A DNA stretch of 64,000 nt, from contig CAZWDO010000004.1 of NCBI GenBank assembly GCA_964632485.1, positions 160,387 through 224,386 of the forward strand, read 5' to 3'. Below are positions 1-9,597 of the stretch, in pieces. The number at the start of each line of letters is the position of its first letter. Positions within the stretch are counted from its first letter, which is position 1. The position numbers were made by a program, and so were the translations under genes. The notes below the pieces were generated by a model that did no database searches, was not told the origin of the DNA, and worked only from the letters and a program-made list of their open reading frames with translations. The DNA comes from CAZWDO01 sp964632485 [NCBI: uncultured bacterium]. Its GTDB lineage: Bacteria > JAGOEH01.

Positions 1-1338
1 TATGAAACAGTCTTAATGGTTGATTCATCAGAGGTTCCTTGCGCAATTGAAGGAAATGATACGCTTTGGAAGATGAAAGCGAATCTGGCAGGACAGCAAA
101 TGCAATTGGAATTTAGTGGTGATTCAATTTCATTAAGGCTGGAAGGAAACTATCGGATTTGGGGTGACTATAAAGTGGATATAAATTACTTGGGTTCCAG
201 CAATGCGCCATTTAATTTAAGATTCATTTTTCATCATCTTTATGATATAAAAAAGGATTCCCTACAAGGAGAATTGGGTGGGATTTTAGAATGGGTGCAC
301 CGAAATCAACAGGACAGTTTATCGGGTGAAATTGCGTTTAAACATTTTGGAGATAAAACTGCTAAAAAACCGTGGCAACTGAACGGCCAGTTAACTATAC
401 AAAATAATCATTTAATGATAAATAATTTTGATCAAAGTTTAGGTGGTAGTTCTTCTAATTGGCAGGGAACGCTTTCAAATCTCAACCAGTTGGTTCGTCA
501 AATAATCAATGGAGAGAGAAGTAGCCCTCCGGCTGTCTTAACTCTTAACGGTAAAGCCCAATTGTGGGTTTTGGACGAAATGTTGGATTGGTTCGATGCC
601 CATCATCTGAATCCGATTCAATGTATTCATCGCTGGCCTGAATTGGAAATGGATATCAGTTTGGAACCCCTGGAATTAGCGTATCGGCAATTATATTTTT
701 CTTTGCCGATTATTCGTGTTAATCAAAATGCCAAAAAAATTGAGTGTATGATCCAGCCAAAAAATGAAAAACTTGATTATATGATCAAATATGATCTTGA
801 TTTTAAAAATTCTGAGAAAATTTCATCTGACTTGTATTTGGTTATAAATCGGGCGGATCTTGCCAATTTGTTGGAGAGTCTCTTTAACCAGCGGTTTGGA
901 ATTCGAGGAACCGGGCGTATGAATATCACTCTCGTTTGTGAGGGAAATAGTAAGACACAACGCTACACCCAAAAAAATATCACCGGTAAAATTGAATTAT
1001 ATACTGGATACTTTGCTGACGATCCTCTATTTCGCCAAATTTCGAATAAAACAAGTACTGATTTTTTCAATATGTTCAATTACCGGCATGGGAATCTATC
1101 ATTTAATGCAGATTTAATTCTGGATAATTGGGTGGTTTCTGATATGACGATTGTCGGGAATAGTTTTGTTTTAAAAGGGAAGATTGATATCCAGGACAAT
1201 CTGTGGATTTTTGATGGAAACCTGCGAATTCTGAATGAATTCTATAAACAATGGGAAACATTCCCGGGTTTAGAAAGAGATTCATTGTATCAGATTTTTA
1301 TAGCGCCCATCAGCGTTGAATATAGACGCAATGATTGA
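1..1338 (+). CDS. AsmA-like envelope protein, 5' end cut by window
   Basis: The reading frame is open from base 1 with no stop before the first ATG at 16, so the gene almost certainly begins upstream and only its C-terminal 445 or so residues are here. The protein is a long run of alternating short beta strands with no membrane segment in view. Its last 150 residues (GTGRMNI, then KIELYTGYF, DLILDNWVVSDMTIVG, GKIDIQDNLWIFDG) have the repeating strand-turn pattern of the AsmA/AsmA_2 C-terminal region. AsmA-family proteins are inner-membrane anchored, periplasm-spanning and linked to lipid traffic to the outer membrane; that role is inferred here. It overlaps the next gene, an acyltransferase of the lipid A type, which fits an envelope-lipid operon. 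Family assignment rests on pattern, not on a diagnostic residue. Confidence 0.6.
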   Translation, partial: YETVLMVDSSEVPCAIEGNDTLWKMKANLAGQQMQLEFSGDSISLRLEGNYRIWGDYKVDINYLGSSNAPFNLRFIFHHLYDIKKDSLQGELGGILEWVHRNQQDSLSGEIAFKHFGDKTAKKPWQLNGQLTIQNNHLMINNFDQSLGGSSSNWQGTLSNLNQLVRQIINGERSSPPAVLTLNGKAQLWVLDEMLDWFDAHHLNPIQCIHRWPELEMDISLEPLELAYRQLYFSLPIIRVNQNAKKIECMIQPKNEKLDYMIKYDLDFKNSEKISSDLYLVINRADLANLLESLFNQRFGIRGTGRMNITLVCEGNSKTQRYTQKNITGKIELYTGYFADDPLFRQISNKTSTDFFNMFNYRHGNLSFNADLILDNWVVSDMTIVGNSFVLKGKIDIQDNLWIFDGNLRILNEFYKQWETFPGLERDSLYQIFIAPISVEYRRND

Positions 1339-2233
1339 AAAAGTGGGTTATCTGATTGAGTATGGCGGTTATCGTTTAGTCTCGTTTGTTTTACGATTAC
1401 CCTCATTAACAACGCATTGGGGATTGGCAAAAATATTGGCTTGGCTCAATATTCGAGTTTTTAAAATACGGACTCGTGTTGTTGAAAAAAATGTGACAGA
1501 AGCGTTTAAAAATTGGACCCATTGTCAGAGAATCGATTTTATTAAAGATTATTGGGTTCATCAAATCTTCTTCTTTCTGGACATGGCCACGACTCAAAGC
1601 TCACATTTTCCGTTACTTAATAAACGAGTCTCCCACAAAATGGGAAGAGTTGAGTGGCCAAGGTCTGAAATAAGCTCTATGAAAGCAGCTTTCTCACAAA
1701 CATTCAAAAATTCAGGTAAAGGAATATTCTTAGCGGGTCATTTTGGTAATTTTATTCTTGCGACTCGTTATGTGAATTTCAATGTATGCCCAATTGTTGG
1801 CATAGTGAAACGCCAAAAGAATTACCTTATCCATCGGCATTTTTATAAGAAATTTCAAGATGAAAAATTGCTGGTATTGGAATCCCGCAGTCATCTTAAA
1901 GATATTCTCACTTTAAATTATCCGGAACCCTATTGGATGGGAATTATGTTCGATCAGCGCGCAGGGAGGTCGGGTTTGATGATTGATCTGCTTGGAAGAC
2001 CTGCCTCAACAGCTCGAGGTTGCGCGCATTTAATCAAATCATATAATTTGCCGGTTATGTTTGGCCATATGATGCTAAGGCCAGATTTGAATTATTGTAT
2101 TAATTTGGTTGAAATAAAGTTTGAATGCAATTTGGAAGAACAAGAACTGCTAAAATATTTTAACCAGATATTAGAAACCTTTATTATAAAGTTTCCGAAA
2201 GAATGGTTCTGGGTTCATAAGCGTTGGAAATAG
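1331..2233 (+). CDS. LpxL/HtrB-like lysophospholipid acyltransferase family protein
   Basis: About 300 residues, the usual size of the LpxL/HtrB lipid A acyltransferase family. Hallmarks are GIFLAGHFGNF near residue 138 (the family's H-x4-D/E box) and FDQRAGRSG followed by LLGRPASTARG near residues 205-230, matching the family's VDQ..GR..V..FGR.A.T..G signature. These enzymes transfer an acyl chain to a lipid A or phospholipid acceptor at the inner membrane. Oddity: the acid expected four residues after the box histidine reads Ile (HFGNFI rather than HFGNWE), so catalysis by the standard His-acid pair is doubtful. I prefer the ATG at 1331, which overlaps the upstream stop by 8 bases; a TTG at 1316 would add five residues. 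Neither has a good ribosome binding site, as expected for translational coupling. Confidence 0.75.
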   Translation: MIEKVGYLIEYGGYRLVSFVLRLPSLTTHWGLAKILAWLNIRVFKIRTRVVEKNVTEAFKNWTHCQRIDFIKDYWVHQIFFFLDMATTQSSHFPLLNKRVSHKMGRVEWPRSEISSMKAAFSQTFKNSGKGIFLAGHFGNFILATRYVNFNVCPIVGIVKRQKNYLIHRHFYKKFQDEKLLVLESRSHLKDILTLNYPEPYWMGIMFDQRAGRSGLMIDLLGRPASTARGCAHLIKSYNLPVMFGHMMLRPDLNYCINLVEIKFECNLEEQELLKYFNQILETFIIKFPKEWFWVHKRWK

Positions 2234-2271
2234 GTTTTTAAAAATTGTCTGTTAAAATTTATAGAATTTTC

Positions 2272-2300
2272 TTGACAAATTAACTAAATAAGCATAAATT
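2272..2300 (+). promoter_or_regulatory. sigma70-type promoter for the TPR gene
   Basis: TTGACA at 2272-2277, a 17-base spacer, then TAAATT at 2295-2300 (4 of 6 to consensus). It lies about 120 bases before the ATG at 2424 and is the only good -35 in the 190-base gap. Confidence 0.5.
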
Positions 2301-2423
2301 ACTACTGATGATTGCTTTGTTTAAAATAGGCCTGCAAACTGAGATTTAATTAATCAGGATATCCTGCTGGAAGTTGAATTCTAACCGCTGGTTCAATTTC
2401 AGCGGAATCGAGATGCTTTTATC

Positions 2424-4259
2424 ATGAAATTTATATTTTTTTTTCTGGCATTGTTGAGTGTCATGTTATCAAAAGGAGTAGTAGATAGCTTAACCCCACC
2501 TGATTTGACTGAAAACAGCCAAGAGTCATTAAAAAAACTGTTGTTTTTGGCTAAAGATTGTAATAGCAGAGATTCCGACAGCGCATTATTATATGCTCAC
2601 CGCGCCGTTGAAATGGCAGTTCATCTTGGTGATATCAAGAACCGGGTGTTAGCTATTGTTGAAATTGGTCTTTTTTATGAAAATCAATCAAATACTGATC
2701 TTGGAATGAAATACTATGATCAGGCTTTGATGTTAGTTAAAAACAAGGGCATGGATAGCTTGTCGGGTTTATTGGAGCTGCGAAGAGGCAAGCTGTTCAA
2801 TATTATTGATAAAAATGACGAAGCGGAAAAGGCTTTTCAAAAATCGATTGAGCATTATCGTGCCGTCTTGGATTCGGCTGGATTGGCGAATTCACTACGT
2901 GAACAGGGCTTGCTGTTTTGGCGTTTAAGTGAGTATGAGAAGGCAATTAAAGCGTTTGAACAGGCATTAGCCATAAATTACCAAATTGGGAATAAAGAAA
3001 TGGTGGCCGCCAATTTGAATAGTATTGGTGTTATGTATTGGCAAAGCGCTAATTATGAAAAATCATTAGAGTACTATCTGCAATCTTTGGAGATGCGACG
3101 GGAGTTGGAGGACCTCAAGGGAGAATGCCTGGTTCTTAACAATATTGGATTAGTGTATATAGCATGGGATAAAATTGAACAAGGCCGAATTTATATTTAT
3201 CAAGCCTGGGAGAAAAGCCAAACACTTCAGGATGACCTATTAGTAGCGGGGTACACAACGCAAAATATGGGTTCTTTTTGGGAAATAAATGGAAATTTAG
3301 ATTCGGCGTATTATTATTATCAGCGCGCATATACTGTTTATAGTAAAGGCGTTCCCAATAATGGGGGGATTACCATGTCGATGAACTCAATTGCCAATAT
3401 CCTCAATCTGATGCATAAGTACGATCGCGCTTATGAGCTTGCAAATGAAGCTCTCGTGCTATCACGGCATGCGAACAATAAGGAACGGGAAGCCAACTCT
3501 TTGAAAAATATAGCAAATGCGTATCGAGGGAAAAAAGACTACGTTCACGCCATTGAATACTACCTGGCAAGTTCAACTCTCGCTAAAAACATCAATCAAC
3601 GAAGACTTTTACAGGGAATCTTGCTGAAAATTTCTGAAACATATAAGGAAATGGAGCAATGGCAATCCGCCTTTGAATATTTTCAAAAATATGTGGATAT
3701 AAAAGATAGTTTGTTCAATGAAAGTAATAGCCGGATTATGCAGGACATGCAGATCAAATATGAAATGGAGCAGAAGGAGAAGGAGAATTTTAAGCTTCGT
3801 ACGCTTCAGGAACTTCAAGAGGCAGATTTGAAACGTCAACGGCTTCTGATTATGCTTGGCTTAATAATATTAGCGTTAATAATATTGTTATCAATCATTC
3901 TACTCTATATTAACAGGGTTAAAAGTTCGGTAAATGAACAATTGACAAAAAGCAACAGCGAAGTAAGCTATCAACGGGATATACTGGCAACTAAAACTAT
4001 TGCTCTTCAGGATGCCTTAAATAAAGTAAAGGTTTTAAATGGTTTATTACCAATTTGCGCGAACTGTAAAAAAATCAGAGATGATGCAGGTTATTGGAAA
4101 GAAGTGGAAACCTATATCGGTGATCATGCGGATGTATCTTTCAGCCATGGGATTTGTCCAGATTGCATCCAAAAACTATATCCTGAATTGGAAACATTGC
4201 GTAAAAAAAATAGTGAAAAAATTCATTATTCTCCTTCAAGTGGAAAAAAAAATGATTAG
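2424..4259 (+). CDS. TPR membrane protein with C-terminal CxxCKKIRDD module
   Basis: 611 residues. A signal peptide or N-terminal anchor (1-20) is followed by about ten tetratricopeptide repeats (residues 40-430, typical A-N-x-x-x-I-G and A-x-x-Y-Y positions), a charged coiled coil (about 435-475), one membrane segment (about 478-500), a second coil and then a short conserved module: [15 protein letters not shown], then FSHGICPDC near the end. That module, with two CxxC pairs, is known as a tail on PAS, REC and other signalling proteins; I know of no assigned function, and metal binding is an inference. There is no kinase or GGDEF domain. The layout resembles the sensor half of TPR histidine kinases with the output replaced. 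The stop codon overlaps the stop of the convergent MCP gene by 4 bases. A good promoter lies at 2272-2300. Confidence 0.75.
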   Translation: MKFIFFFLALLSVMLSKGVVDSLTPPDLTENSQESLKKLLFLAKDCNSRDSDSALLYAHRAVEMAVHLGDIKNRVLAIVEIGLFYENQSNTDLGMKYYDQALMLVKNKGMDSLSGLLELRRGKLFNIIDKNDEAEKAFQKSIEHYRAVLDSAGLANSLREQGLLFWRLSEYEKAIKAFEQALAINYQIGNKEMVAANLNSIGVMYWQSANYEKSLEYYLQSLEMRRELEDLKGECLVLNNIGLVYIAWDKIEQGRIYIYQAWEKSQTLQDDLLVAGYTTQNMGSFWEINGNLDSAYYYYQRAYTVYSKGVPNNGGITMSMNSIANILNLMHKYDRAYELANEALVLSRHANNKEREANSLKNIANAYRGKKDYVHAIEYYLASSTLAKNINQRRLLQGILLKISETYKEMEQWQSAFEYFQKYVDIKDSLFNESNSRIMQDMQIKYEMEQKEKENFKLRTLQELQEADLKRQRLLIMLGLIILALIILLSIILLYINRVKSSVNEQLTKSNSEVSYQRDILATKTIALQDALNKVKVLNGLLPICANCKKIRDDAGYWKEVETYIGDHADVSFSHGICPDCIQKLYPELETLRKKNSEKIHYSPSSGKKND

Positions 4260-7200
4260 CTTGATTGGAACATCTGAATAATTGCATGGATCCGTTCTGC
4301 AATTTGTGAAATATCAAGAACTGCTTTTTGGCTTTCATCAAGGCTGATGTGAGTGTCCTGAATGAATGTTTTAACTCTGGCGGTTTCTTCAGCGATCGAT
4401 TCGATTGATAAAGATTGCTCTTTTGAATGAACTGAGATTTCACGTAGGCTATTGGTGATAATCTCTATTTTTTCTATGATATTTTGGAAAATATCGCCCA
4501 TTCCTATTACAAGATTAACACCAGCATCCACTTTCAGAGTAACCTCAGACATATTTTTAATAACATGTTGAGTCTGCTTTTGAATCTTCTTTATTATCCC
4601 ATCGATTTCTTTGGTTGCCTGTGTCGTTCGATCTGAAAGTTTCCGGACTTCATCGGCGACAACAGCAAATCCGCGGCCATGCTCTCCTGCGCGGGCAGAT
4701 TCTATGGCAGCATTGAGCGCTAATAGATTGGTTTGATCAGCTATATCTTCAATTACAACTATTATCTTGCCTACTTCCAATGTTTGCCTTCCAAGGCTTT
4801 GAATCTGATCGGCGCCCTGATTAACAGCGCTCTGCATCAAACGAATTTCTGTTAATGTCTCTTTTACAGTAGTTCCGCCATTTTCTGCAAAAATTGCAGT
4901 AGTTTGAACATTCTGAAAAGTGTTGTCAATATTCCGAGCGATATTGAATCCAGCCTCAGTAAGTCGTTGGGTTGATTTAGCAGTCCCTTCAGCAATTTTC
5001 TCTAATTCCTCGGTTTGATAAATAATTCCTGTTGTTGTATCGACCAATTCGGTGGAACTACTGGCAATGACTTCTGCTTCATTTTTCATTTGGAGGAGTA
5101 CCTGGTTGTTGCGAATTATATCTGCAATCTTGCGGTCCTTTTCAAATTCAGCAGATTTAAGCGCAAATTCTCGGCGGTGTTTAGTCGTGCGATAATAGAA
5201 AACACCACTGATACCACCACCTCCAATTACTATATAGAGAATATAGGCCCAGATTGTCTTCCATGGAGGGGTGATTATAGTTATGTTCAATGATGCGCCG
5301 GTTTCATTCCAAATTCCGTCGTTATTAGCTCCTTTAACATAAAATGTATAATCACCATCACTTACATTTGTATAGCTGGCGTAATTTCGATGCGTATTTT
5401 TAATCCATGATTTGTCAAATCCTTGCAGCATATATTGATACTCATTTTTTTCAGGTTGAGTAAAATCAAGGGCGGCAAACTCAATCGAAAAAAAGTTTTC
5501 ATTATACTTAAGTTTAATTTCCTTAATATCATGAATAACTTGATTACTGGTGTATTCTTTATCAAAAATTTTGAAACTGGTGATAATTACCGGGGGGATG
5601 TAGGGATTTTCTTGGATTTGATTGGGTTGAAAGCGGTTAAAACCATTAATTCCACCAAAATATATGTATCCATTACTTGATTTAAAATATGCATTCCCGT
5701 TAAACTCATTACTCTGCAAACCGTCAGTTACGTCAAAACAACGAAATGACTGGTTTGATTCATCGAATTGCGCAATCCCTTTATTAGTGGATAACCAGAG
5801 TTTATTCTCGGTATCAACAACAATGCCATAAACAACGTTATTGGGAAGTCCATCTTTTTCAGAATAGTGGCGCAGAGTTTGACCTTTCAAATTAAATTTG
5901 GAAAATCCCTTGCTGGTTGCTATCCAAATTTGATCATGTTGATCCTGAATCATCGCATAAATCGTGTTGTCCCTTAAACTGGTTGAGTCTTGTGATTGAT
6001 ATTGAAAATGAACAAATTTCTCTGAATCGATATTCAAAACCGAAAGCCCGTTGCCGTTTGTGCCTATCCATAAGTTCCCCTGCCGGTCATAAAGCAACGA
6101 GCGAATATTATTTGCGATAATAGTCCCGTTGTCGCCTTCTTGATGAATATATGAAGTAAATGTCTCTGTGAGTGTATTAAAACGGGAAAGTCCACCATTA
6201 GTTCCAATCCATAGGGTGTGTGGGGGGGTAAAAGCAAAAGCCCATATTCGGTTTTGGATAAGGGAGTTTTGGTTATTTGGCAGATTTACAAAGCGTGTGA
6301 TCTGATTTCTGGCAGGATTTATTTTATTAAGGCCTCGAGAGGTTCCGATCCATAGGTTCCGCTCCATATCTTCTTGAATCGCCCATACTGAGTTCCAGGT
6401 AAGAGAGTTTGAATTGGCAGGATCTGCGACAAAGTGAATAAACTTGCCGGTAGATGGTTGATATTGATTCAATCCGCCACTGCAACCAATCCATATCGAT
6501 CCTTGGTAGTCTTCACCAAAACACCAAACCAAATTGTCAATTAAACTATTGCTATTAAAAGGATTTTTTTTATAGTGTTCGAATTTGCTAATTACTAATT
6601 TATTAACACCCCCTCCATTGTTACCAACCCAGATTAATCCCGAGCGGTCCATGAAAATTGAAAGGACGTTATTATTGCTTAAACTGAAAGGATCGATCGG
6701 GTTATTATTAAGATTTAAAAATTGACGACTGGGGATATGGAATAGCAGAAGCCCCTCATCAACAGTCCCGATCCATATCTGGTTATTCAGCCCTAAAATT
6801 CCAGTCCGGAAAAGGTTGGCATTGGGAAGGTCTTTGAAAAAAGGGTGAGTATCAAATGATGTGAAGGTTTTGTTTTGAATATCAAATAAATTGAGTCCTC
6901 CGCCTTCAGTGCCAATCCAGATATTATGGGTTGAATCTTCAATAATAAAACGAACGCTATTATGGGAAATAGATTGTGGATTATTAGGATCAGATTGGAA
7001 CCGTTCAAATTGATCACGCTTGGGATCAAAGCGATTAAGGCCTTCTGCAGCGCCAATCCATATTGTTCCGGTATGGTCTTGAAAAATTGAGTAAATCGAG
7101 TTATCAGATAAAGAGTTGGGATCATCCGGTTTATAGATGTACTGAGTAATTTTTTCAGTAACTGTGTCAAACCGTTTAACTCCAGAGCCATCCGTTCCTA

Positions 7201-7624
7201 TCCATAAGTTACCCTCTTGATCTTCATAAATATAGTTTATTCCATCACGTTCTAACCCCGGAATGCGGTAAAATTGATCGGTTTCGCGAATAAATCGGCA
7301 TAAGCCTTCAAGAGTGCCTACCCAGAGCTGATTCCGACTATCAACAAAAAGGTAATTAACCCAATTATAAGAAAGTGAGTTTGGGTTTTCGTCATTCTTT
7401 TTGTATACCTTAAAAGTATATCCATCATAACGGTTTAGGCCATCTTCAGTTCCATACCAAAGAAAGCCATAATGATCCTGAATAGTGGTGTAAACAGAAC
7501 TTTGAGATAAACCCTGTTCAATAGAAATGTGATGAAATTTTACCTTGTTTAAAATTGTTTCAGTTTGACCCTGGATTGTTAGTATCCAACTTAAAATTGC
7601 TATCCAAAGTAATACAAATTTCAT
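4256..7624 (-). CDS. Reg_prop/Y_Y_Y propeller sensor fused to a methyl-accepting chemotaxis domain
   Basis: 1122 residues. A signal peptide (1-19) leads into about 14 propeller blades with the two-component-propeller signature (W-x-G-T-x-x-G-L-N-R/F, D-x-x-G-x-L/I-W-I-G) to about residue 640, then a Y_Y_Y domain (about 690-785, ending in the [16 protein letters not shown] type strand) and one membrane segment (about 788-810). The cytoplasmic part is not a kinase but an MCP signalling coiled coil; its hairpin tip [19 protein letters not shown] followed by [14 protein letters not shown] (about 954-987) is diagnostic of chemoreceptors, which bind CheW/CheA. There is no HAMP domain. In Bacteroides-type relatives, this sensor half usually detects polysaccharide breakdown products and drives a hybrid kinase. 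The ligand here is unknown. Start ATG at 7624 is followed by a good signal sequence. No che genes are in the window. Confidence 0.88.
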   Translation of the reverse strand: MKFVLLWIAILSWILTIQGQTETILNKVKFHHISIEQGLSQSSVYTTIQDHYGFLWYGTEDGLNRYDGYTFKVYKKNDENPNSLSYNWVNYLFVDSRNQLWVGTLEGLCRFIRETDQFYRIPGLERDGINYIYEDQEGNLWIGTDGSGVKRFDTVTEKITQYIYKPDDPNSLSDNSIYSIFQDHTGTIWIGAAEGLNRFDPKRDQFERFQSDPNNPQSISHNSVRFIIEDSTHNIWIGTEGGGLNLFDIQNKTFTSFDTHPFFKDLPNANLFRTGILGLNNQIWIGTVDEGLLLFHIPSRQFLNLNNNPIDPFSLSNNNVLSIFMDRSGLIWVGNNGGGVNKLVISKFEHYKKNPFNSNSLIDNLVWCFGEDYQGSIWIGCSGGLNQYQPSTGKFIHFVADPANSNSLTWNSVWAIQEDMERNLWIGTSRGLNKINPARNQITRFVNLPNNQNSLIQNRIWAFAFTPPHTLWIGTNGGLSRFNTLTETFTSYIHQEGDNGTIIANNIRSLLYDRQGNLWIGTNGNGLSVLNIDSEKFVHFQYQSQDSTSLRDNTIYAMIQDQHDQIWIATSKGFSKFNLKGQTLRHYSEKDGLPNNVVYGIVVDTENKLWLSTNKGIAQFDESNQSFRCFDVTDGLQSNEFNGNAYFKSSNGYIYFGGINGFNRFQPNQIQENPYIPPVIITSFKIFDKEYTSNQVIHDIKEIKLKYNENFFSIEFAALDFTQPEKNEYQYMLQGFDKSWIKNTHRNYASYTNVSDGDYTFYVKGANNDGIWNETGASLNITIITPPWKTIWAYILYIVIGGGGISGVFYYRTTKHRREFALKSAEFEKDRKIADIIRNNQVLLQMKNEAEVIASSSTELVDTTTGIIYQTEELEKIAEGTAKSTQRLTEAGFNIARNIDNTFQNVQTTAIFAENGGTTVKETLTEIRLMQSAVNQGADQIQSLGRQTLEVGKIIVVIEDIADQTNLLALNAAIESARAGEHGRGFAVVADEVRKLSDRTTQATKEIDGIIKKIQKQTQHVIKNMSEVTLKVDAGVNLVIGMGDIFQNIIEKIEIITNSLREISVHSKEQSLSIESIAEETARVKTFIQDTHISLDESQKAVLDISQIAERIHAIIQMFQSS

Positions 7625-8129
7625 AATTCTTCCTCTGGTTGAGTAGATTAATCAATTATCAATATTGTATAAGACTATCCGACCACCTGATTTTTACAAC
7701 TTCGAATTAAACAGATAACAAAAAGCAAAATTTAATTCACCATTTCCCAATCGATTATCGGTTGGAGGCTGTATTGTCAAAACTCATTTAAAAATGGCAA
7801 GTGGTTAAATTGACAAACTAACCAAATAACCTGCATTTCCATATTAATATACACCAAGATCGCATATAGTCAAGTAGAAAAAAAAGCATTCAAAAAATAA
7901 TCATGCTAAGATCGAAAAATTTATTGTGTTCATACTTTTAGCAGTAAATAAATAGGAGTTAGAACAGAAGATTTTATCATTTATAGGGTTATCGTAAAAA
8001 AATATCTAATTATGAATATTAGTTAAAAAAGATAAAAAGTAATTGACAAGCCGACAAATCGATAGTATCTTTACATTAAAGATTAATTATCGGTTTTGCT
8101 ATTAAGTTGATGCCAAAGTCTGAAAAAAA
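7625..8129. other. 505-base AT-rich intergenic region between divergent genes
   Basis: Holds the regulatory sequence for the minus-strand MCP gene and the plus-strand hydrolase. On the plus strand there is a second TTGACA at 7810-7815 with no convincing -10, and the better promoter at 8043-8071. On the minus strand the reverse complement of 7775-7780 is TTGACA, with a weak -10. No RNA gene or ORF is seen. Confidence 0.5.
8043..8071 (+). promoter_or_regulatory. sigma70-type promoter for the hydrolase
   Basis: TTGACA at 8043-8048, 17-base spacer, TATCTT at 8066-8071 (5 of 6 to TATAAT at the first three and last positions taken loosely). Transcription would start near 8078, about 50 bases before the TTG start at 8130. 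Confidence 0.5.
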
Positions 8130-8990
8130 TTGAAAAGCGCTGCAGGAAACGAGAGTGCATTGGAAAAAAAATTTCGCTCTTATGGCAAATTGCCTGCCCG
8201 GGTTGTCTTGGTACATGGAGGGCCCGGGGCCATCGGTTCTCTGGGTTCATTGGCTAACTGTCTGGTAGAAAGGGATATCGATATTTTAGAGCCATATCAG
8301 ACTAAATTTTCTATATTTGAACTTGTGTTTGAGCTGGCTGAACAAATTGACCGGTATGCACAATCCCCGATTATATTAATAGGGCACTCCTGGGGAGCAT
8401 GGTTGAGTTTTCTTTATGCTGCTAAGCGCTCTCATAAAATTTGCCGGTTGGTTTTGTTAGGAGCCGGGCCATTTATTGAAAATTACGTGCATCAAATCCA
8501 GGCGACCAGAATGGCCAGGCTTTCTGTTAATGATAAGGAACGTTTTCAAAAAAAACTCCATCAATTATCAAAAACCGTAGGGGAAGAACAACGGTTGATA
8601 ATGCAAGACATTCAGGAATTAGTAGATCAAACCGATAATTTTGAACTCATCGCTCCAAAAGATCCAATACTTAAATTTGATCATCAACAATACAACCATA
8701 TATGGTTGGAAGCAGTCTCATTAAGAAAAAATGGAACTCTTTTAGCAAATGCAAAAACAGTCAATTGCCCCGTTATCGGTATTCATGGAGACTATGATCC
8801 ACATCCAGCGGAGGGAGTTTCCGAACCTTTGGGGCAAGTTTTACGTAACTTTAACATGTTGATCCTTCCCGATTGCGGGCATTCCCCCTGGTTGGAAAAG
8901 AACGCGAAAATCGCATTTTTGGACATTCTGGAAGCAATTATCAAAGAAGCGATTCTAAATTCTGGCGCGGACCGGGCTGATGTAAATTGA
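8130..8990 (+). CDS. alpha/beta hydrolase
   Basis: 286 residues from the TTG at 8130, which follows an in-frame stop (8121); the next in-frame start is TTG 8160, and no ATG is available in frame. The protein has the alpha/beta-hydrolase core: the oxyanion-side loop VLVHGGPGA (about 25-34), nucleophile elbow GHSWGAW (Ser87), acid in IHGDYDP (Asp221) and catalytic His in DCGHSPW (His251), so the triad is complete. HGGPG recalls proline iminopeptidases and related small-molecule hydrolases; the substrate cannot be told. There is no signal peptide, so it should be cytosolic. It stands upstream of a flavodoxin-like protein and a racemase-like protein on the same strand, about 120 bases apart. Confidence 0.85.
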   Translation: MKSAAGNESALEKKFRSYGKLPARVVLVHGGPGAIGSLGSLANCLVERDIDILEPYQTKFSIFELVFELAEQIDRYAQSPIILIGHSWGAWLSFLYAAKRSHKICRLVLLGAGPFIENYVHQIQATRMARLSVNDKERFQKKLHQLSKTVGEEQRLIMQDIQELVDQTDNFELIAPKDPILKFDHQQYNHIWLEAVSLRKNGTLLANAKTVNCPVIGIHGDYDPHPAEGVSEPLGQVLRNFNMLILPDCGHSPWLEKNAKIAFLDILEAIIKEAILNSGADRADVN

Positions 8991-9110
8991 AATGTCAAAT
9001 CCTTAAATAAAGGAGTATTGCCTATATAATAGACATTAAAAAATGCTCCTGGGAAGAGTGTTTCCAAGGAATAAAATGCTCAACTTTAATTATGAGAGAG
9101 AGATCTGAAA

Positions 9111-9590
9111 ATGAGAACATTGATTTTATTTGCTACAAAGTATGGCAGCGTCGAAAAAGCGGCGGGTCTTTTAAAGACAAAGTTAAAAAGCGAAGTTGAT
9201 ATTGTCAATCTAAAAATTGGACCAGTGCCAAGTTTGGATAATTTTGACGCTATTATACTAGGAGGATCGATATATGTTGGAAAAATTCAACATGAATTGT
9301 ATGAATTCTGTAAAAATAACATTGAGCAATTACTAAGCAAAAAATTGGGTCTTTTTGTATGCGCAGGGCAAACCGAACTGGCTTTGCAAGAAAAGCAATT
9401 GGCCCACGCCTTCCCTGCTGAATTGGTTGCTCATGCCTGCGTAAAGGAAACAGTTGGAGATGAGATAATATTGGAACGCATGTCACTAATGGATCGGTGG
9501 GCTGTAAGATTGATAAAAGGAATCAAATTAAGTTATTCCAATATATCTGATGCCAACCTTGAGCGAATTGCTGAAAAAATGAATGAATGA
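9111..9590 (+). CDS. flavodoxin-domain protein (HemG-like fold)
   Basis: 159 residues with an N-terminal FMN phosphate loop of the flavodoxin type (LFATKYGSVEKAA, residues 5-17) and the central strand-loop FDAIILGGSIYVGKIQ (about 44-59). This arrangement and size match the flavodoxin-domain family that includes menaquinone-dependent protoporphyrinogen oxidase HemG, but many members are generic electron carriers, so I do not assign HemG. It is cytosolic, with no signal peptide. The ATG at 9111 is preceded by GAGAGAGATC. Its stop overlaps or abuts the racemase-like gene, suggesting a two-gene unit. A TATAAT stands at 9025-9030 but without a clear -35. Confidence 0.75.
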   Translation: MRTLILFATKYGSVEKAAGLLKTKLKSEVDIVNLKIGPVPSLDNFDAIILGGSIYVGKIQHELYEFCKNNIEQLLSKKLGLFVCAGQTELALQEKQLAHAFPAELVAHACVKETVGDEIILERMSLMDRWAVRLIKGIKLSYSNISDANLERIAEKMNE

Positions 9591-9597
9591 GGGCCCA

